From Staphylococcus marylandisciuri (lineage in GTDB: Bacteria > Bacillota > Bacilli > Staphylococcales > Staphylococcaceae): a DNA stretch of 64,000 nt. Shown one piece after another: positions 56,485 through 64,000 of the stretch (positions are counted from its first letter, which is position 1; each line of letters opens with the position of its first letter). Where the stretch lies: positions 62,001 to 126,000 of the forward strand of contig NZ_JAOPKZ010000001.1 of assembly GCF_025519785.1 (NCBI RefSeq). Reading direction: 5' to 3'. The translations under genes and the position numbers were made by a program. The notes under the pieces were generated by a model that was not told where the DNA came from, made no database searches, and worked only from the letters and a program-made list of their open reading frames with translations.

Positions 56485-56582
56485 AGCTAGCACTTGAAAG
56501 TCTTGTGTGTTTATGAGTGTTTCAGAAGTATCTTTCTAGATTGCTTCTCTCACAAACACGAGACTGAGTGCTGGCTTTTTTA
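56485..56582 (+). terminator. Second repeat family, copy 3: long terminator of the mur operon
   Basis: AGCTAGCACTTGAAAGTC...GTGTGTTT pairs with AAACACGAGACTGAGTGCTGGCT over most of its length, followed by six T residues. Same family as 25798 and 31227, with a longer stem. Confidence 0.85.
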
Positions 56583-56727
56583 TCTTACCGAAAAGAGATA
56601 GATGAGATACTGTAATGATGATATAACTAAAAGCTTATAAAGTTCACAACCTCCCCCTACAAATCTATTCATGATGCTAACAACCATCTGCACTTTTTAA
56701 CATGTTGCACACCGGTCGTGAACAAAA

Positions 56728-56770
56728 AAGGATAAGACCGAAATCATTGTGATTTCAAAGCCTTATCCTT
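56728..56770 (-). terminator. Terminator of the amino acid permease gene
   Basis: AAGGATAAG..CCGAAATCA pairs with TGATTTC...CTTATCCTT; on the minus strand it is followed by TTTTTTG. It lies 130 bases past the permease stop. Confidence 0.85.
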
Positions 56771-56900
56771 AATTAAAGTTCTTAAATGATATTAATAACC
56801 ATTCGCTTTGTTTAATTTACATTACACATCAAATAATTACTAAATTAACATTATCCTTTAGAGTTAACGAAAGTATACTCAAGGTTGTTCTGCTTTTTTA

Positions 56901-58292
56901 TTAAAACTCTTGTTCTTTCTTACTTAGTTTATGGTAACCCTTTATGAAATAAAATGCTGTCATAAGTGCTAGGAATACAATACCAATAACTACAGATACA
57001 ACCGTTTCTTTATTGAATAGCATTCCGATTAAGACCATGAGGAAGAACACGATAGTGATATAACTACCAACCATACCTCCTGGCATTTTAAACGGATGAC
57101 CCTCTACTTGCTCAGGGTGTAACTTTCTAAATCTCAAGTGACTAATAAGTATCATAAACCAAGGGATCATCCCTGGTAGAATAGAAGCACTATAAACGTA
57201 TACGAATATATTTCCAGCACCTGGGATAATCTTAGGTAATACAACATTTAATAACGCACCTATTAAAATCCCCACTGAAATCGCCATAACTGCAAATAAA
57301 GGCACACCATTTTTCATAACTTTTAAGAATGATTTAGGCATTTGGCCTTTTTGAGCCAATGTATAAATCATACGACTCGCACTGAAAATACCTGAGTTAC
57401 AACCTGACATTGCTGCTGTTAAGACAACGAAGTTAATTAAACCGGCAGCGAATGTGATACCTACTTTAGCAAAGGTTGCAACGAAAGGACTACCGATCTC
57501 TCCTAACTGATCCCATGGATAAACTGTTACAATGACGAAGATAGCACCAAGATAAAAGATGAGGATACGCCAAATAACACCATTGACCGCTGATTTAATA
57601 TTCTTCTGCGGATCTTTCGTCTCACCTGCAGTGATACCTATCAATTCCACACCTTGATATGAACCGATGACAATGGATAGAGCAAAGAAGAAGCCTACCC
57701 AACCATTCGGCATAAATCCACCATGTGCCCATAAGTTAGACAAACCTGAAGCATGTCCACCTGCACCAAACCCGAAGAAGATTAAACCGAAACCTGCAAT
57801 AATCATTAAAATAATTGTTACAACTTTAATCATTGCAAACCAGAATTCAAATTCACCAAACGCTTTTACTGAAGTTAAGTTGGCTGCCGCTAATAAGAAG
57901 ACTACTATAACTCCTGGAATCCACTGCGGTAAGTCAGGGAACCAATAGTTCATATATTGACCCACTGCAATGACCTCACTCATACCTACAACAATCCACT
58001 GGAATATATTACTCCATGCAGTGATGTAACCAGCGACAGGATGTATATACTCACTTGCAAAGTGTGCAAAAGATCCTGTTGTTGGATTGAGATAAATCAT
58101 TTCTCCCATTGCTCGCATGACTAAGAATAAAAATAGTCCGGCGATTAAGTATGCGAAGATAACTGAAGGCCCCGTCCATTTAATTGTGCTCGTTGCCCCC
58201 ATAAAGAGACCTACGCCTATCGTTCCACCGAGTGCAATCATTCGCATTTGACGTGCACTCAGACCCCTTTGTAATTCATTGTTCTCTGCCAT
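56901..58292 (-). CDS. Amino acid permease (APC superfamily, AAT type)
   Basis: A 463-residue permease with about 12 helices. Opens with QRGLSARQMRMIALGGTIGVGLFMG, the classical AAT signature, and carries SGCNSGIFSASRMIYTLAQKGQ (consensus helix 8 loop) and ETKDPQKNIKSAVNGVIWRI. The family imports amino acids such as proline, GABA, alanine, lysine or arginine; the substrate cannot be fixed. It stands alone with its own terminator. A cre-like palindrome lies about 200 bases upstream. Confidence 0.9.
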   Translation of the reverse strand: MAENNELQRGLSARQMRMIALGGTIGVGLFMGATSTIKWTGPSVIFAYLIAGLFLFLVMRAMGEMIYLNPTTGSFAHFASEYIHPVAGYITAWSNIFQWIVVGMSEVIAVGQYMNYWFPDLPQWIPGVIVVFLLAAANLTSVKAFGEFEFWFAMIKVVTIILMIIAGFGLIFFGFGAGGHASGLSNLWAHGGFMPNGWVGFFFALSIVIGSYQGVELIGITAGETKDPQKNIKSAVNGVIWRILIFYLGAIFVIVTVYPWDQLGEIGSPFVATFAKVGITFAAGLINFVVLTAAMSGCNSGIFSASRMIYTLAQKGQMPKSFLKVMKNGVPLFAVMAISVGILIGALLNVVLPKIIPGAGNIFVYVYSASILPGMIPWFMILISHLRFRKLHPEQVEGHPFKMPGGMVGSYITIVFFLMVLIGMLFNKETVVSVVIGIVFLALMTAFYFIKGYHKLSKKEQEF

Positions 58293-58489
58293 AATTCAAA
58301 CCCCAATTCTTTAAAAGTCTAATGAAGAAAGTTTAAATTTCTTCTAAGTTCTGTAAGACCTAGTATTATCTGTCATCTGTGAACGGATTCCACTATTACT
58401 ATACGAATTGTTCTCCCTCTATGTACACAAAGTAATTCTATAATAAGAAACGGGTTCCGCAATAAGATTAAAGTGCTATTTTGACGATA

Positions 58490-58505
58490 ATGTAAGGGCT
58501 TACAT
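58490..58505. promoter_or_regulatory. cre-like palindrome upstream of the amino acid permease
   Basis: ATGTAAGGGCTTACAT is a nearly perfect palindrome that differs from an ideal cre (TGTAAGCGCTTACA) by one base in the central CG. CcpA control of the divergent permease is possible but unproven. Confidence 0.45.
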
Positions 58506-58816
58506 TCTTTTTATTTATTCTATGTGATTTACGTTTAAAATGCAAAGTTTATTTCAAAGAATCTTCACAATATTATGTATGATTACTTTTTTAAGTCTAC
58601 TTAATCTTGCTTTACTTAGCCTTTCTAACCATTTTAATAAAACTAAGATTTACTCAAAAAAAGTTAGAAACTGTATTTTTCAGAAATACACATATACACC
58701 ACAAATAGAATACAACTATTTTACCATATATTTGATGCAAATGGAGGTCACTCTTAAAATTTATTAATATATGATATAATCTTTATAATCTTAATAAAGG
58801 AGTTTATAAGTTAGCT

Positions 58817-59176
58817 ATGTCTAAAAATCTCATGGCGCGTTCTATCGTCATTGCCTGTGCGTTTGGCATAATTTTCCTACTCATTAATTTATTTAACAAA
58901 CATGAAAGCTCTATAGGGATGGTTATCGGCAAGTCGATTCTTGCTGCATTAGTCTTTGGCTTGCTCTACTATACTCTATTTGCGTTGATGAACACACCAG
59001 AAAGAAAGATTAAATTTGGTGTTACTATCCCCATTTGTATGCTTTTAGCAATCATTATTGGTGCTGTGCTAGGAGCTCTCAAAATAGGTATTATAGTAGG
59101 ACTGATTGTAGGGGTTTTAGCAGCATACATCTGGGAATTTATTTCATCTCATCAAAGCAACGGAGGTAAACGATGA
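58817..59176 (+). CDS. Small four-helix membrane protein, unknown
   Basis: A 119-residue hydrophobic protein with four likely helices (about 10-27, 34-55, 65-83 and 86-107) and a short polar C-terminus. TATAAT at 58775-58780 is a good -10. GGAG lies 14 bases before ATG, a longer spacing than normal. Its stop overlaps the start of the next gene in an ATGA arrangement, so they are a pair. No family recognised. Confidence 0.75.
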   Translation: MSKNLMARSIVIACAFGIIFLLINLFNKHESSIGMVIGKSILAALVFGLLYYTLFALMNTPERKIKFGVTIPICMLLAIIIGAVLGALKIGIIVGLIVGVLAAYIWEFISSHQSNGGKR

Positions 59177-59358
59177 AAGCGATAATAGGAATTATATTAA
59201 TCATATTATTAATCGGCAGTACAGTAGCTAATTACAAAGGTTTAAAGGCAGCTCAAGCAAGTGGTCAACATGCCACACGGTTTAAAATTATTCTCGGTGT
59301 AGATGTTATTTTGCTCGTCTTAGTTTCAATCGCATTCATCTTCCAATTCATTCTCTAA
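59173..59358 (+). CDS. Small two-helix membrane protein, unknown
   Basis: A 61-residue protein: hydrophobic helix (1-20), polar loop (KGLKAAQASGQHATRFK), second helix (37-60). The overlapping start (ATGA) with the preceding gene and the ribosome site GGAGG inside that gene support it as real. The two probably act together in the membrane. Confidence 0.75.
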   Translation: MKAIIGIILIILLIGSTVANYKGLKAAQASGQHATRFKIILGVDVILLVLVSIAFIFQFIL

Positions 59359-59406
59359 ATTAAGCGATTTGTTTGTAATCAGTTTCATTTATAAACATAA
59401 GAGAAA

Positions 59407-59448
59407 CCCTCACTATGTGTTCAGAATCTAGTCACATATGTTTGAGGG
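59407..59448. terminator. Hairpin between the two small membrane genes and the HAD unit
   Basis: CCCTCA..ATGTG pairs with CACAT...TGAGGG in a convergent gap of about 120 bases. Probable bidirectional terminator. Confidence 0.7.
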
Positions 59449-59477
59449 CTCTTCTGAATAATATTATTAATTTCTAA

Positions 59478-59672
59478 TCAAAAGTGGAAATAATGGGATA
59501 ATATAAAATAATAAAATAAACCCGCACATATCAAATAGATAGCTGTAGCAACTATAAATGAACGGAAATGTATTCTAAGTGGAACTTTTTTATTAAAAAT
59601 GGGACCTAAAACTAAATTTCCTATAGCTAATACTACTGGACCGCCTAGAAAGAATAATAGGAGATAACCCAT
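59478..59672 (-). CDS. Small membrane protein downstream of the HAD phosphatase
   Basis: A 64-residue protein with two hydrophobic helices (about 3-23 and 37-60) separated by a basic loop (NKKVPLRIHFR). AGGAG lies ten bases before ATG 59672, inside the end of the HAD gene, and only two bases separate the frames. So it is co-transcribed with the phosphatase. Function unknown. Confidence 0.7.
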   Translation of the reverse strand: MGYLLLFFLGGPVVLAIGNLVLGPIFNKKVPLRIHFRSFIVATAIYLICAGLFYYFILSHYFHF

Positions 59673-59674
59673 AT

Positions 59675-60319
59675 CTATTTCTCTCCTCTATCGAAATAAC
59701 GCTCAATCAATTGCTCAGCTGTGATATCTTTATCTGTATAGTTAATTGAACTGAAGTCGTGGTGCTTAGTAAGATTATTAGTATTTATAACTACATCTAA
59801 CCCAGCCGTGGTTGCTGATTCAGCGCCGTTTAATGAATCCTCAATAGCTAGGCAATTCACAGGGTTATAGTTTAGAGCTTGAACCGCTCTCAAATATAAC
59901 TCAGGACTGGGTTTAACCTCCTCCACATCTTCCTTCCCTACAACGACATCAATAAAGTCTCCAAGTTCCAAATGATTATAGGCTTCCTCTATATCTTTTC
60001 TATAACTACTCGTTGCTACAGCCATAGGGATATGACGTTGTTTGAGCATAGTCATGATCTCTTTTATTTCAGGCCTTATAGGTAGAGAAGCACTAGATCG
60101 ATGAATGTCTTCGTATAAACGAGTCTGTTCCTCTTCCCCGATTGTTTCTGCTAAATACGACCGCAGTTGATCATCAGACCCACCGATTGTTTCACTGTAA
60201 TAAGAGCGGGATATTAAAGCTTCATCTTGCTCTTCTAGATAGTGATTAATCGTTTCGTAGATGTGTTGTTCTGTATCAATAATAGTACCATCAAAGTCAA
60301 AGATTACTGCTCTATACAT
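59675..60319 (-). CDS. HAD-superfamily phosphatase (beta-phosphoglucomutase-like)
   Basis: A 214-residue hydrolase with motif I FDFDGTIIDTE (nucleophile Asp8 and general acid Asp10), motif II VATSSYRKDIEEA, motif III lysine in GKEDVEEVKPSPELYL, and motif IV CLAIEDSLNGAESATTAG. The helical cap lies at about residues 15-85. Members dephosphorylate sugar phosphates or act as mutases. The catalytic set is complete; the natural substrate is unknown. Shares an operon with the small membrane gene that follows. Confidence 0.88.
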   Translation of the reverse strand: MYRAVIFDFDGTIIDTEQHIYETINHYLEEQDEALISRSYYSETIGGSDDQLRSYLAETIGEEEQTRLYEDIHRSSASLPIRPEIKEIMTMLKQRHIPMAVATSSYRKDIEEAYNHLELGDFIDVVVGKEDVEEVKPSPELYLRAVQALNYNPVNCLAIEDSLNGAESATTAGLDVVINTNNLTKHHDFSSINYTDKDITAEQLIERYFDRGEK

Positions 60320-60922
60320 TCTAATTTACTCCTTGCTAGTCTGTTGTAAACCAAGTTGTCTTCATAAAATGATTTACTGAGTTTCGCGTTTTTACAACTA
60401 TAGACATAAGCGGAACTCCCATGATTTAAATCACTTCATTAACTCGATATCGTATAACTCAAAGTGTAACATAACAACATAATAAATATTATAGTAGTGC
60501 TTAGAGGTCTGTTCAGATCAGTGGTGGATGGATCAAAACTCTATTTTCCAATTCATTACCCGTTACCTTGAGGAGGATGGGAAGTTACCAAAGCTTAGTA
60601 AACGTTCAGCTCAATTAATTCACTAATGAAGGTCGTTATTCTGGTTAACATTCAACTTCTAGTGTGACAATCTGAGCTCTTTTATTTTACCTCCAAAGTT
60701 TTCATATCGTTATTAGAGTTAAACTACTATTTAATTGTTTTGTAATTATTATTTAACTTCATTCTAAAGACCTAGTGCTATAATCTAATTACAGTGATAC
60801 AATTTAGTAGAATAAAGTAACGCTCATCCCCAGCAAGTCGCGTCTTAGATAACCTCAAATATATTGGGATGGCTTAAAAACTTTTGAAAAATTACTCTAA
60901 TAGCTCAGATGAGGAGGTTACT
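60320..60922. other. Gene-poor region with a short open frame
   Basis: About 600 bases. Near 60515-60620 a plus-strand frame of about 40 codons reads WWMDQNSIFQFITRYLEE before a stop; the ribosome site is poor and I treat it as a possible remnant only. The GAGGAGG of the next gene is at 60911-60917. Confidence 0.35.
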
Positions 60923-61450
60923 ATGTTTCTAGATAAAACTGAAACGTTCGTTATCAATATTGGCGAATTAAATAAACGTCGTGCACGAAAACAATTGACT
61001 AGACTTTGTCAACAAGTTCAATTTTGTGACCCATTCCAATTCAACATCATTAAAGAGGATCATGTTTTCGCTTTGGAAATACACATTCCTAAACGTCAAC
61101 TACCCTATATTATTAGCTTTTTGAGTTTCCATAATTACTCTATTTATCAAATTGTCATTGCATGCCATCACAAAGAATTATTAGACTCAAATAAGCTCAT
61201 GCATTCATCTAAACGTTTTGAGCTAAATGTGGATGGATTACACGATGCCTATGTTAAAGATAAGATTATAGATATTATGACGATGCTAGATAATACCGAA
61301 CATCTCACATACACCTTCACCAAACATCGTATCGACGTGTGCTGTACGGCTCAAGTATTTGCGAAACTCATTTATCAGATGGCTACACATCACATTGATA
61401 TACATGGAGCGGAATATTGCCCTCGCGTTGCAGTTAAGCGTATTTCATAG
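60923..61450 (+). CDS. Hypothetical protein with two similar halves (ferredoxin-like domain pair)
   Basis: A 175-residue cytosolic protein. The two halves (about 5-85 and 95-170) follow the same plan: a beta strand with hydrophobic-x-hydrophobic-N-hydrophobic pattern (FVINIGELN and FELNVDGLH), a helix, then two strands and a second helix (LPYIISFLSFHNYSIYQIV and FAKLIYQMATHHIDIHGAEY). This suggests a tandem ACT-like or ferredoxin-like fold. ATG 60923 has GAGGAGG five bases upstream; a TTG start at 60884 is less likely. No family recognised. It stands alone with a repeat hairpin downstream. Confidence 0.65.
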   Translation: MFLDKTETFVINIGELNKRRARKQLTRLCQQVQFCDPFQFNIIKEDHVFALEIHIPKRQLPYIISFLSFHNYSIYQIVIACHHKELLDSNKLMHSSKRFELNVDGLHDAYVKDKIIDIMTMLDNTEHLTYTFTKHRIDVCCTAQVFAKLIYQMATHHIDIHGAEYCPRVAVKRIS

Positions 61451-61539
61451 TTAGAAGCAAACTGTTATCCTACACATAACTTTTATAAAATTAATAAATA
61501 ACGACCACTATTAATAAAATACTATTAGCAATATGAAAA

Positions 61540-61592
61540 GGGAGCGGGACAGAAATCTAATTTGAATAAAAAGATTTCGTAGTCCCGCTCCC
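61540..61592. repeat. Module-3 hairpin of the modular repeat
   Basis: GGGAGCGGGACAGAAATC with the complementary arm GATTTCGTAGTCCCGCTCCC; almost identical to the 62480 copy. Probably the terminator of the preceding gene. Confidence 0.85.
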
Positions 61593-61732
61593 TTTAATTA
61601 TAGTGATACAGTCAAATAGCTACTACGCAGTTACTTGATATACACTATTGAAATAGGCTTTAACTTTGATAATCGAGCCTTCCTTATCCTCCACCAGTCA
61701 ACGACGTAAACAGCTAATAATTATTCACACAC

Positions 61733-62248
61733 TTAATCGTTTGATTCATAATCTGCTAACAGTTCATGCAAACGATCAAACATTAATTCAAAACCGTGAG
61801 CTGTAGAATCGTGATATTCTTTCTTCAATTGTTTATATTCAAGCGTTGTTAAACGGCGCTCTTTAGGTACATATGCTGTGTACGTAAAGATCATGTGTGT
61901 CTTACCAGGTTCTCTCTCTAGAAATTCTACAGTAATATGATCTTCAGAATCACTCAATTCTGGCATACCTACCGTCATTTCTATCCATCCATTCGGTTCT
62001 AAGGCGATGTAAGAACCTTTTACATAATTCCTCTTGCCTTTACGCTCGTCAATTATTTCATAACGTCCCTCTGGCTCAGCATTAACAGTTAACGTTTGAT
62101 TCGTACGCTCAGTCGTCATAAACCAATGTATCAGGAAGTCCTTGTCGACCCACGCCTGATATGCAAGTTCAGGATCTACTTTAAACAATCGTTCAATTTC
62201 TATCTCTACATTTTCATTTTCTACATTATATTTCGCCACTCGTTTCAC
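61733..62248 (-). CDS. SRPBCC/AHSA1-domain protein
   Basis: A 171-residue protein with the START-like fold used by Aha1-type and ligand-binding proteins: VEIEIERLFKVDPELAYQAWVDKDFLIHWFM is the typical first strand and helix, PEGRYEIIDERKG and the end HGFELMFDRLHELL complete it. Such domains bind hydrophobic ligands; no enzyme activity can be inferred. Start GTG 62248 with a weak ribosome site; GTG 62239 is an alternative. It stands alone. Confidence 0.82.
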   Translation of the reverse strand: MKRVAKYNVENENVEIEIERLFKVDPELAYQAWVDKDFLIHWFMTTERTNQTLTVNAEPEGRYEIIDERKGKRNYVKGSYIALEPNGWIEMTVGMPELSDSEDHITVEFLEREPGKTHMIFTYTAYVPKERRLTTLEYKQLKKEYHDSTAHGFELMFDRLHELLADYESND

Positions 62249-62479
62249 CCGCTTTCTTGTTCCTACTATCTTAGCTTATTTCTAAAGCTAAGATTAATAA
62301 GTAAATCATTCAACTTATTCATTTTACATTTAAAACGTGATAAACGTCAACGTATGTTAAAAGCTCAATTCTAATCCGATGTCTACTAATCGAATAGTAA
62401 CTTTTTGAAATAACTGTATGCACCTTTCTCGTTTACTTTACAACTTGTTCTTAAAATTAGAAGAAACTCCCCGTTAAGT
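62249..62479. other. Intergenic region without a recognised gene
   Basis: AT-rich spacer between the SRPBCC gene start and a repeat copy. I see no frame with a ribosome site. Confidence 0.4.
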
Positions 62480-62617
62480 TGGGAGCGGGACAGAAATCTA
62501 ATTTGAATAAAAAGATTTCGTAGTCCCGCCCCGGCAAAGATGCTGAAAAAGGCTGAGACATTACATTATGTCCCAGCCTTTTTCTCCCTAGTCAAAGACC
62601 ATTATGTCCCCGCCTCT
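62480..62617. repeat. Inverted copy of the modular repeat (modules 3 and 1)
   Basis: GGGAGCGGGACAGAAATC hairpin, then CCGGCAAAGATGCTG (end of module 2) and AAAGGCTGAGACAT...ATGTCCCAGCCTTT (module 1) in reverse order. Module 2's long stem has been deleted. Confidence 0.85.
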
Positions 62618-62821
62618 GCTTAACAGAGAGACTACCCTACCGCAAATATTTACCTTACAGGAATAATTTCGATATGGAAGGAGTATGTACATATTAAAAG
62701 CGCGTGTCATACTGCTTATAAACTCAATCAAGTTCTACTATTAAAAGTAGATTTCTATCATCAATCTCCGAAATTCTTTTCGTTTAATACTGATCAGCGT
62801 CTAAATAAGCGATTATTCCGT

Positions 62822-64000
62822 CTAATGGGACGCGTGACTCTTCTTATCTAAGCGTGGAAACTTAAAGAATATAGCTACTAAACCGCTGATGCCTAACAAT
62901 ATAGGATAAATACAATACGGTACTAACTCTACAGGTGATAAGCCTGCTACACCTGCTGCAGCGATGAGCTGAGGGCTATAGGGTAAGAGTCCTTGGAAGC
63001 AACCACCAAATATATCAAGAATACTAGCTGATTTGCGTGGATCAACCTCATATTCATCCGCAATGTCTTTAGCTAATGGTCCAGACATCAGAATGGATAT
63101 CGTGTTATTAGCTGTGGAAATATCTGCAGCACTGACTAAAGTAGCGATACCATATTCAGCCCCACGTTTAGATTTCACTTTGCTACGCACAAAGTTGAGC
63201 AACCAACGAATTCCACCGTAATATTCTATAATCGACACCAAGCCACCTATTAAAATAGCAAGTATAGCAATGTCTTCCATACCTTCAATACCTTTAGCTA
63301 ACGACTTAAGTAAGCCTGTCCAACCATAGGAGCCATCAATTAAACCAATGACTGCTGATAAGATCGTTCCACCAATTAAGACGACTATAACATTAAGGCC
63401 AATGATAGCCAGTACCAGTACTAGAATATATGGAATGACCTTAATAATATCAAAATGATAACTTTTAGTATGAGAAACGTGAACACCATGAGTCATAATC
63501 CACAGAATAATCATCGTTAATATGGCACCTGGCAACACAATCTTAAAGTTAACTCTGAACTTATCTCCCATCTTGGTATGTTGTGTGCGCACAGCAGCTA
63601 TTGTAGTGTCGGAGATCATTGATAAGTTATCTCCAAACATTGCACCTCCAACTACAGTAGCCATTGTTACTGCCGATGAGACGTCTGTCGCTTGTGTTAA
63701 ACCGAAACCTACAGGAGCTATAGCTGCTACAGTTCCCACTGATGTCCCCATAGAGATAGAGACGAACATACAGATAATAAATAGTCCAACAATTAAGAAA
63801 TTTTCAGGAATTAATGTTAAACCTAAATTAACTGTTGATTTAACTCCACCCATATCCTCAGTGGCTTGAGAAAAAGCCCCAGCAAGTAAATATATCAAGA
63901 CCATAAGAAGTATATTAGAATGCCCTGCACCTTTAGTAAATACTTCAACCTTTTTATTGAACGAAACCTTGCGATGGATGACCAAGCCAAATATAGCCGC
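62822..64000 (-). CDS. NhaC-family Na+/H+ antiporter, N-terminus cut by window edge
   Basis: A membrane antiporter whose frame runs off the right edge, so the true start is missing. At least 392 residues are visible, with about nine or ten helices. The core GDNLSMISDTTIAAVRTQ corresponds to the NhaC motif, and a second inverted half contains SAADISTANNTISILMSGPLAKDI. It is a different member from the 34024 antiporter (Asp and Ser at the core but different flanks) and resembles YheL-type proteins. Substrate unknown, Na+/H+ exchange likely. Confidence 0.88.
   Translation of the reverse strand, partial: AAIFGLVIHRKVSFNKKVEVFTKGAGHSNILLMVLIYLLAGAFSQATEDMGGVKSTVNLGLTLIPENFLIVGLFIICMFVSISMGTSVGTVAAIAPVGFGLTQATDVSSAVTMATVVGGAMFGDNLSMISDTTIAAVRTQHTKMGDKFRVNFKIVLPGAILTMIILWIMTHGVHVSHTKSYHFDIIKVIPYILVLVLAIIGLNVIVVLIGGTILSAVIGLIDGSYGWTGLLKSLAKGIEGMEDIAILAILIGGLVSIIEYYGGIRWLLNFVRSKVKSKRGAEYGIATLVSAADISTANNTISILMSGPLAKDIADEYEVDPRKSASILDIFGGCFQGLLPYSPQLIAAAGVAGLSPVELVPYCIYPILLGISGLVAIFFKFPRLDKKSHASH

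Noticed and set aside
58540..58767. A 75-codon hydrophobic frame upstream of a small membrane gene
   Set aside because: No ribosome site, odd composition and no recognisable family. It lies in the regulatory gap near the cre-like palindrome.
1..64000. CRISPR, prophage, insertion sequence or tRNA-linked island
   Set aside because: No regular direct-repeat/spacer array, integrase, transposase or tRNA gene was seen. The repeats found are hairpin elements with irregular spacing.

Overview
The window is low-GC Firmicutes DNA and is chromosomal Staphylococcus. The markers are FemX (first glycine of the pentaglycine bridge), two SsaA-type CHAP hydrolases with WalR-type sites near one of them, FhuD2, a SarA/SarR-family regulator, an LcpC-like ligase, a GH73 glucosaminidase, the MupG-MurQ-MurP-MurR recycling locus and an RsaI-like small RNA. 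From memory the order resembles the femX to fdhA to murQP part of the S. aureus chromosome. A Leloir galKET operon sits inside the molybdenum block, which I do not associate with S. aureus, so a coagulase-negative species is likely. I cannot name the species from sequence alone. No rRNA, tRNA, CRISPR array, insertion sequence or prophage was seen.

Layout. 1-7.7 kb: an RND exporter cut by the window edge, femX, a VOC protein and a MarR-MFS pair. 8-17.2 kb: molybdenum cofactor genes (moeA-mobB-moaE-moaD-mobA-moaA, divergent moaC, moeB-moaB), an orphan GbsR/CudC-type regulator, and the modABC molybdate importer. 17.5-21.2 kb: galK-galE-galT. 22.3-25.7 kb: fdhD, a GNAT protein, bioY with a BirA operator, and fhuD2 with a Fur box. 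26.2-30.5 kb: a YdbM-like flavin dehydrogenase divergent from a four-gene polar amino acid (probably cystine) ABC importer. 30.6-42.7 kb: a SarR-like regulator, a DoxX-like protein, ssaA, an NhaC antiporter with an opine-dehydrogenase-like enzyme, a second CHAP hydrolase, an overlapping SMR pair, a D-2-hydroxyacid dehydrogenase, a flavin monooxygenase and a glucosaminidase. 43.4-46.8 kb: formate dehydrogenase fdhA with its DUF1641 partner, the consumer of the molybdenum cofactor. 47.3-50.5 kb: lcpC, an inositol-monophosphatase-family gene, the sRNA and a WYL-type regulator. 51.5-56.4 kb: cell-wall sugar (MurNAc) recycling. 56.9-64 kb: an amino acid permease, small membrane proteins, a HAD phosphatase, a protein with two similar halves, an SRPBCC protein and a second NhaC-family antiporter cut by the edge.

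Two themes link the genes. Molybdate import (ModABC), cofactor assembly (Moa/Mob/Moe), FdhD sulfuration and FdhA form one functional chain spread over 39 kb. Cell-wall building and turnover is the other: FemX, two CHAP hydrolases, a glucosaminidase, LcpC, and MupG/MurQ/MurP to recover released MurNAc.

The intergenic DNA is dense in structured repeats. One modular family has three hairpin modules (around GAGGCTGGGACAT, CGGCAGTAGATGAC and GGAGCGGGACAGAAAT) plus a related long stem (GAGGTTGAGACAT) and appears about ten times. A second family (AGCCAGCACTTAG...AAGTGCTGGCT) appears three times. The most notable non-coding items are the RsaI-like sRNA with a perfect cre site on its promoter, a second unassigned sRNA candidate beside ssaA, a pair of tiny membrane-peptide ORFs upstream of the murein-recycling genes, and a small membrane gene that seems to need an ATT start. 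I saw no clearly new multi-gene system; the best leads are these small elements and the opine-dehydrogenase/antiporter pair.
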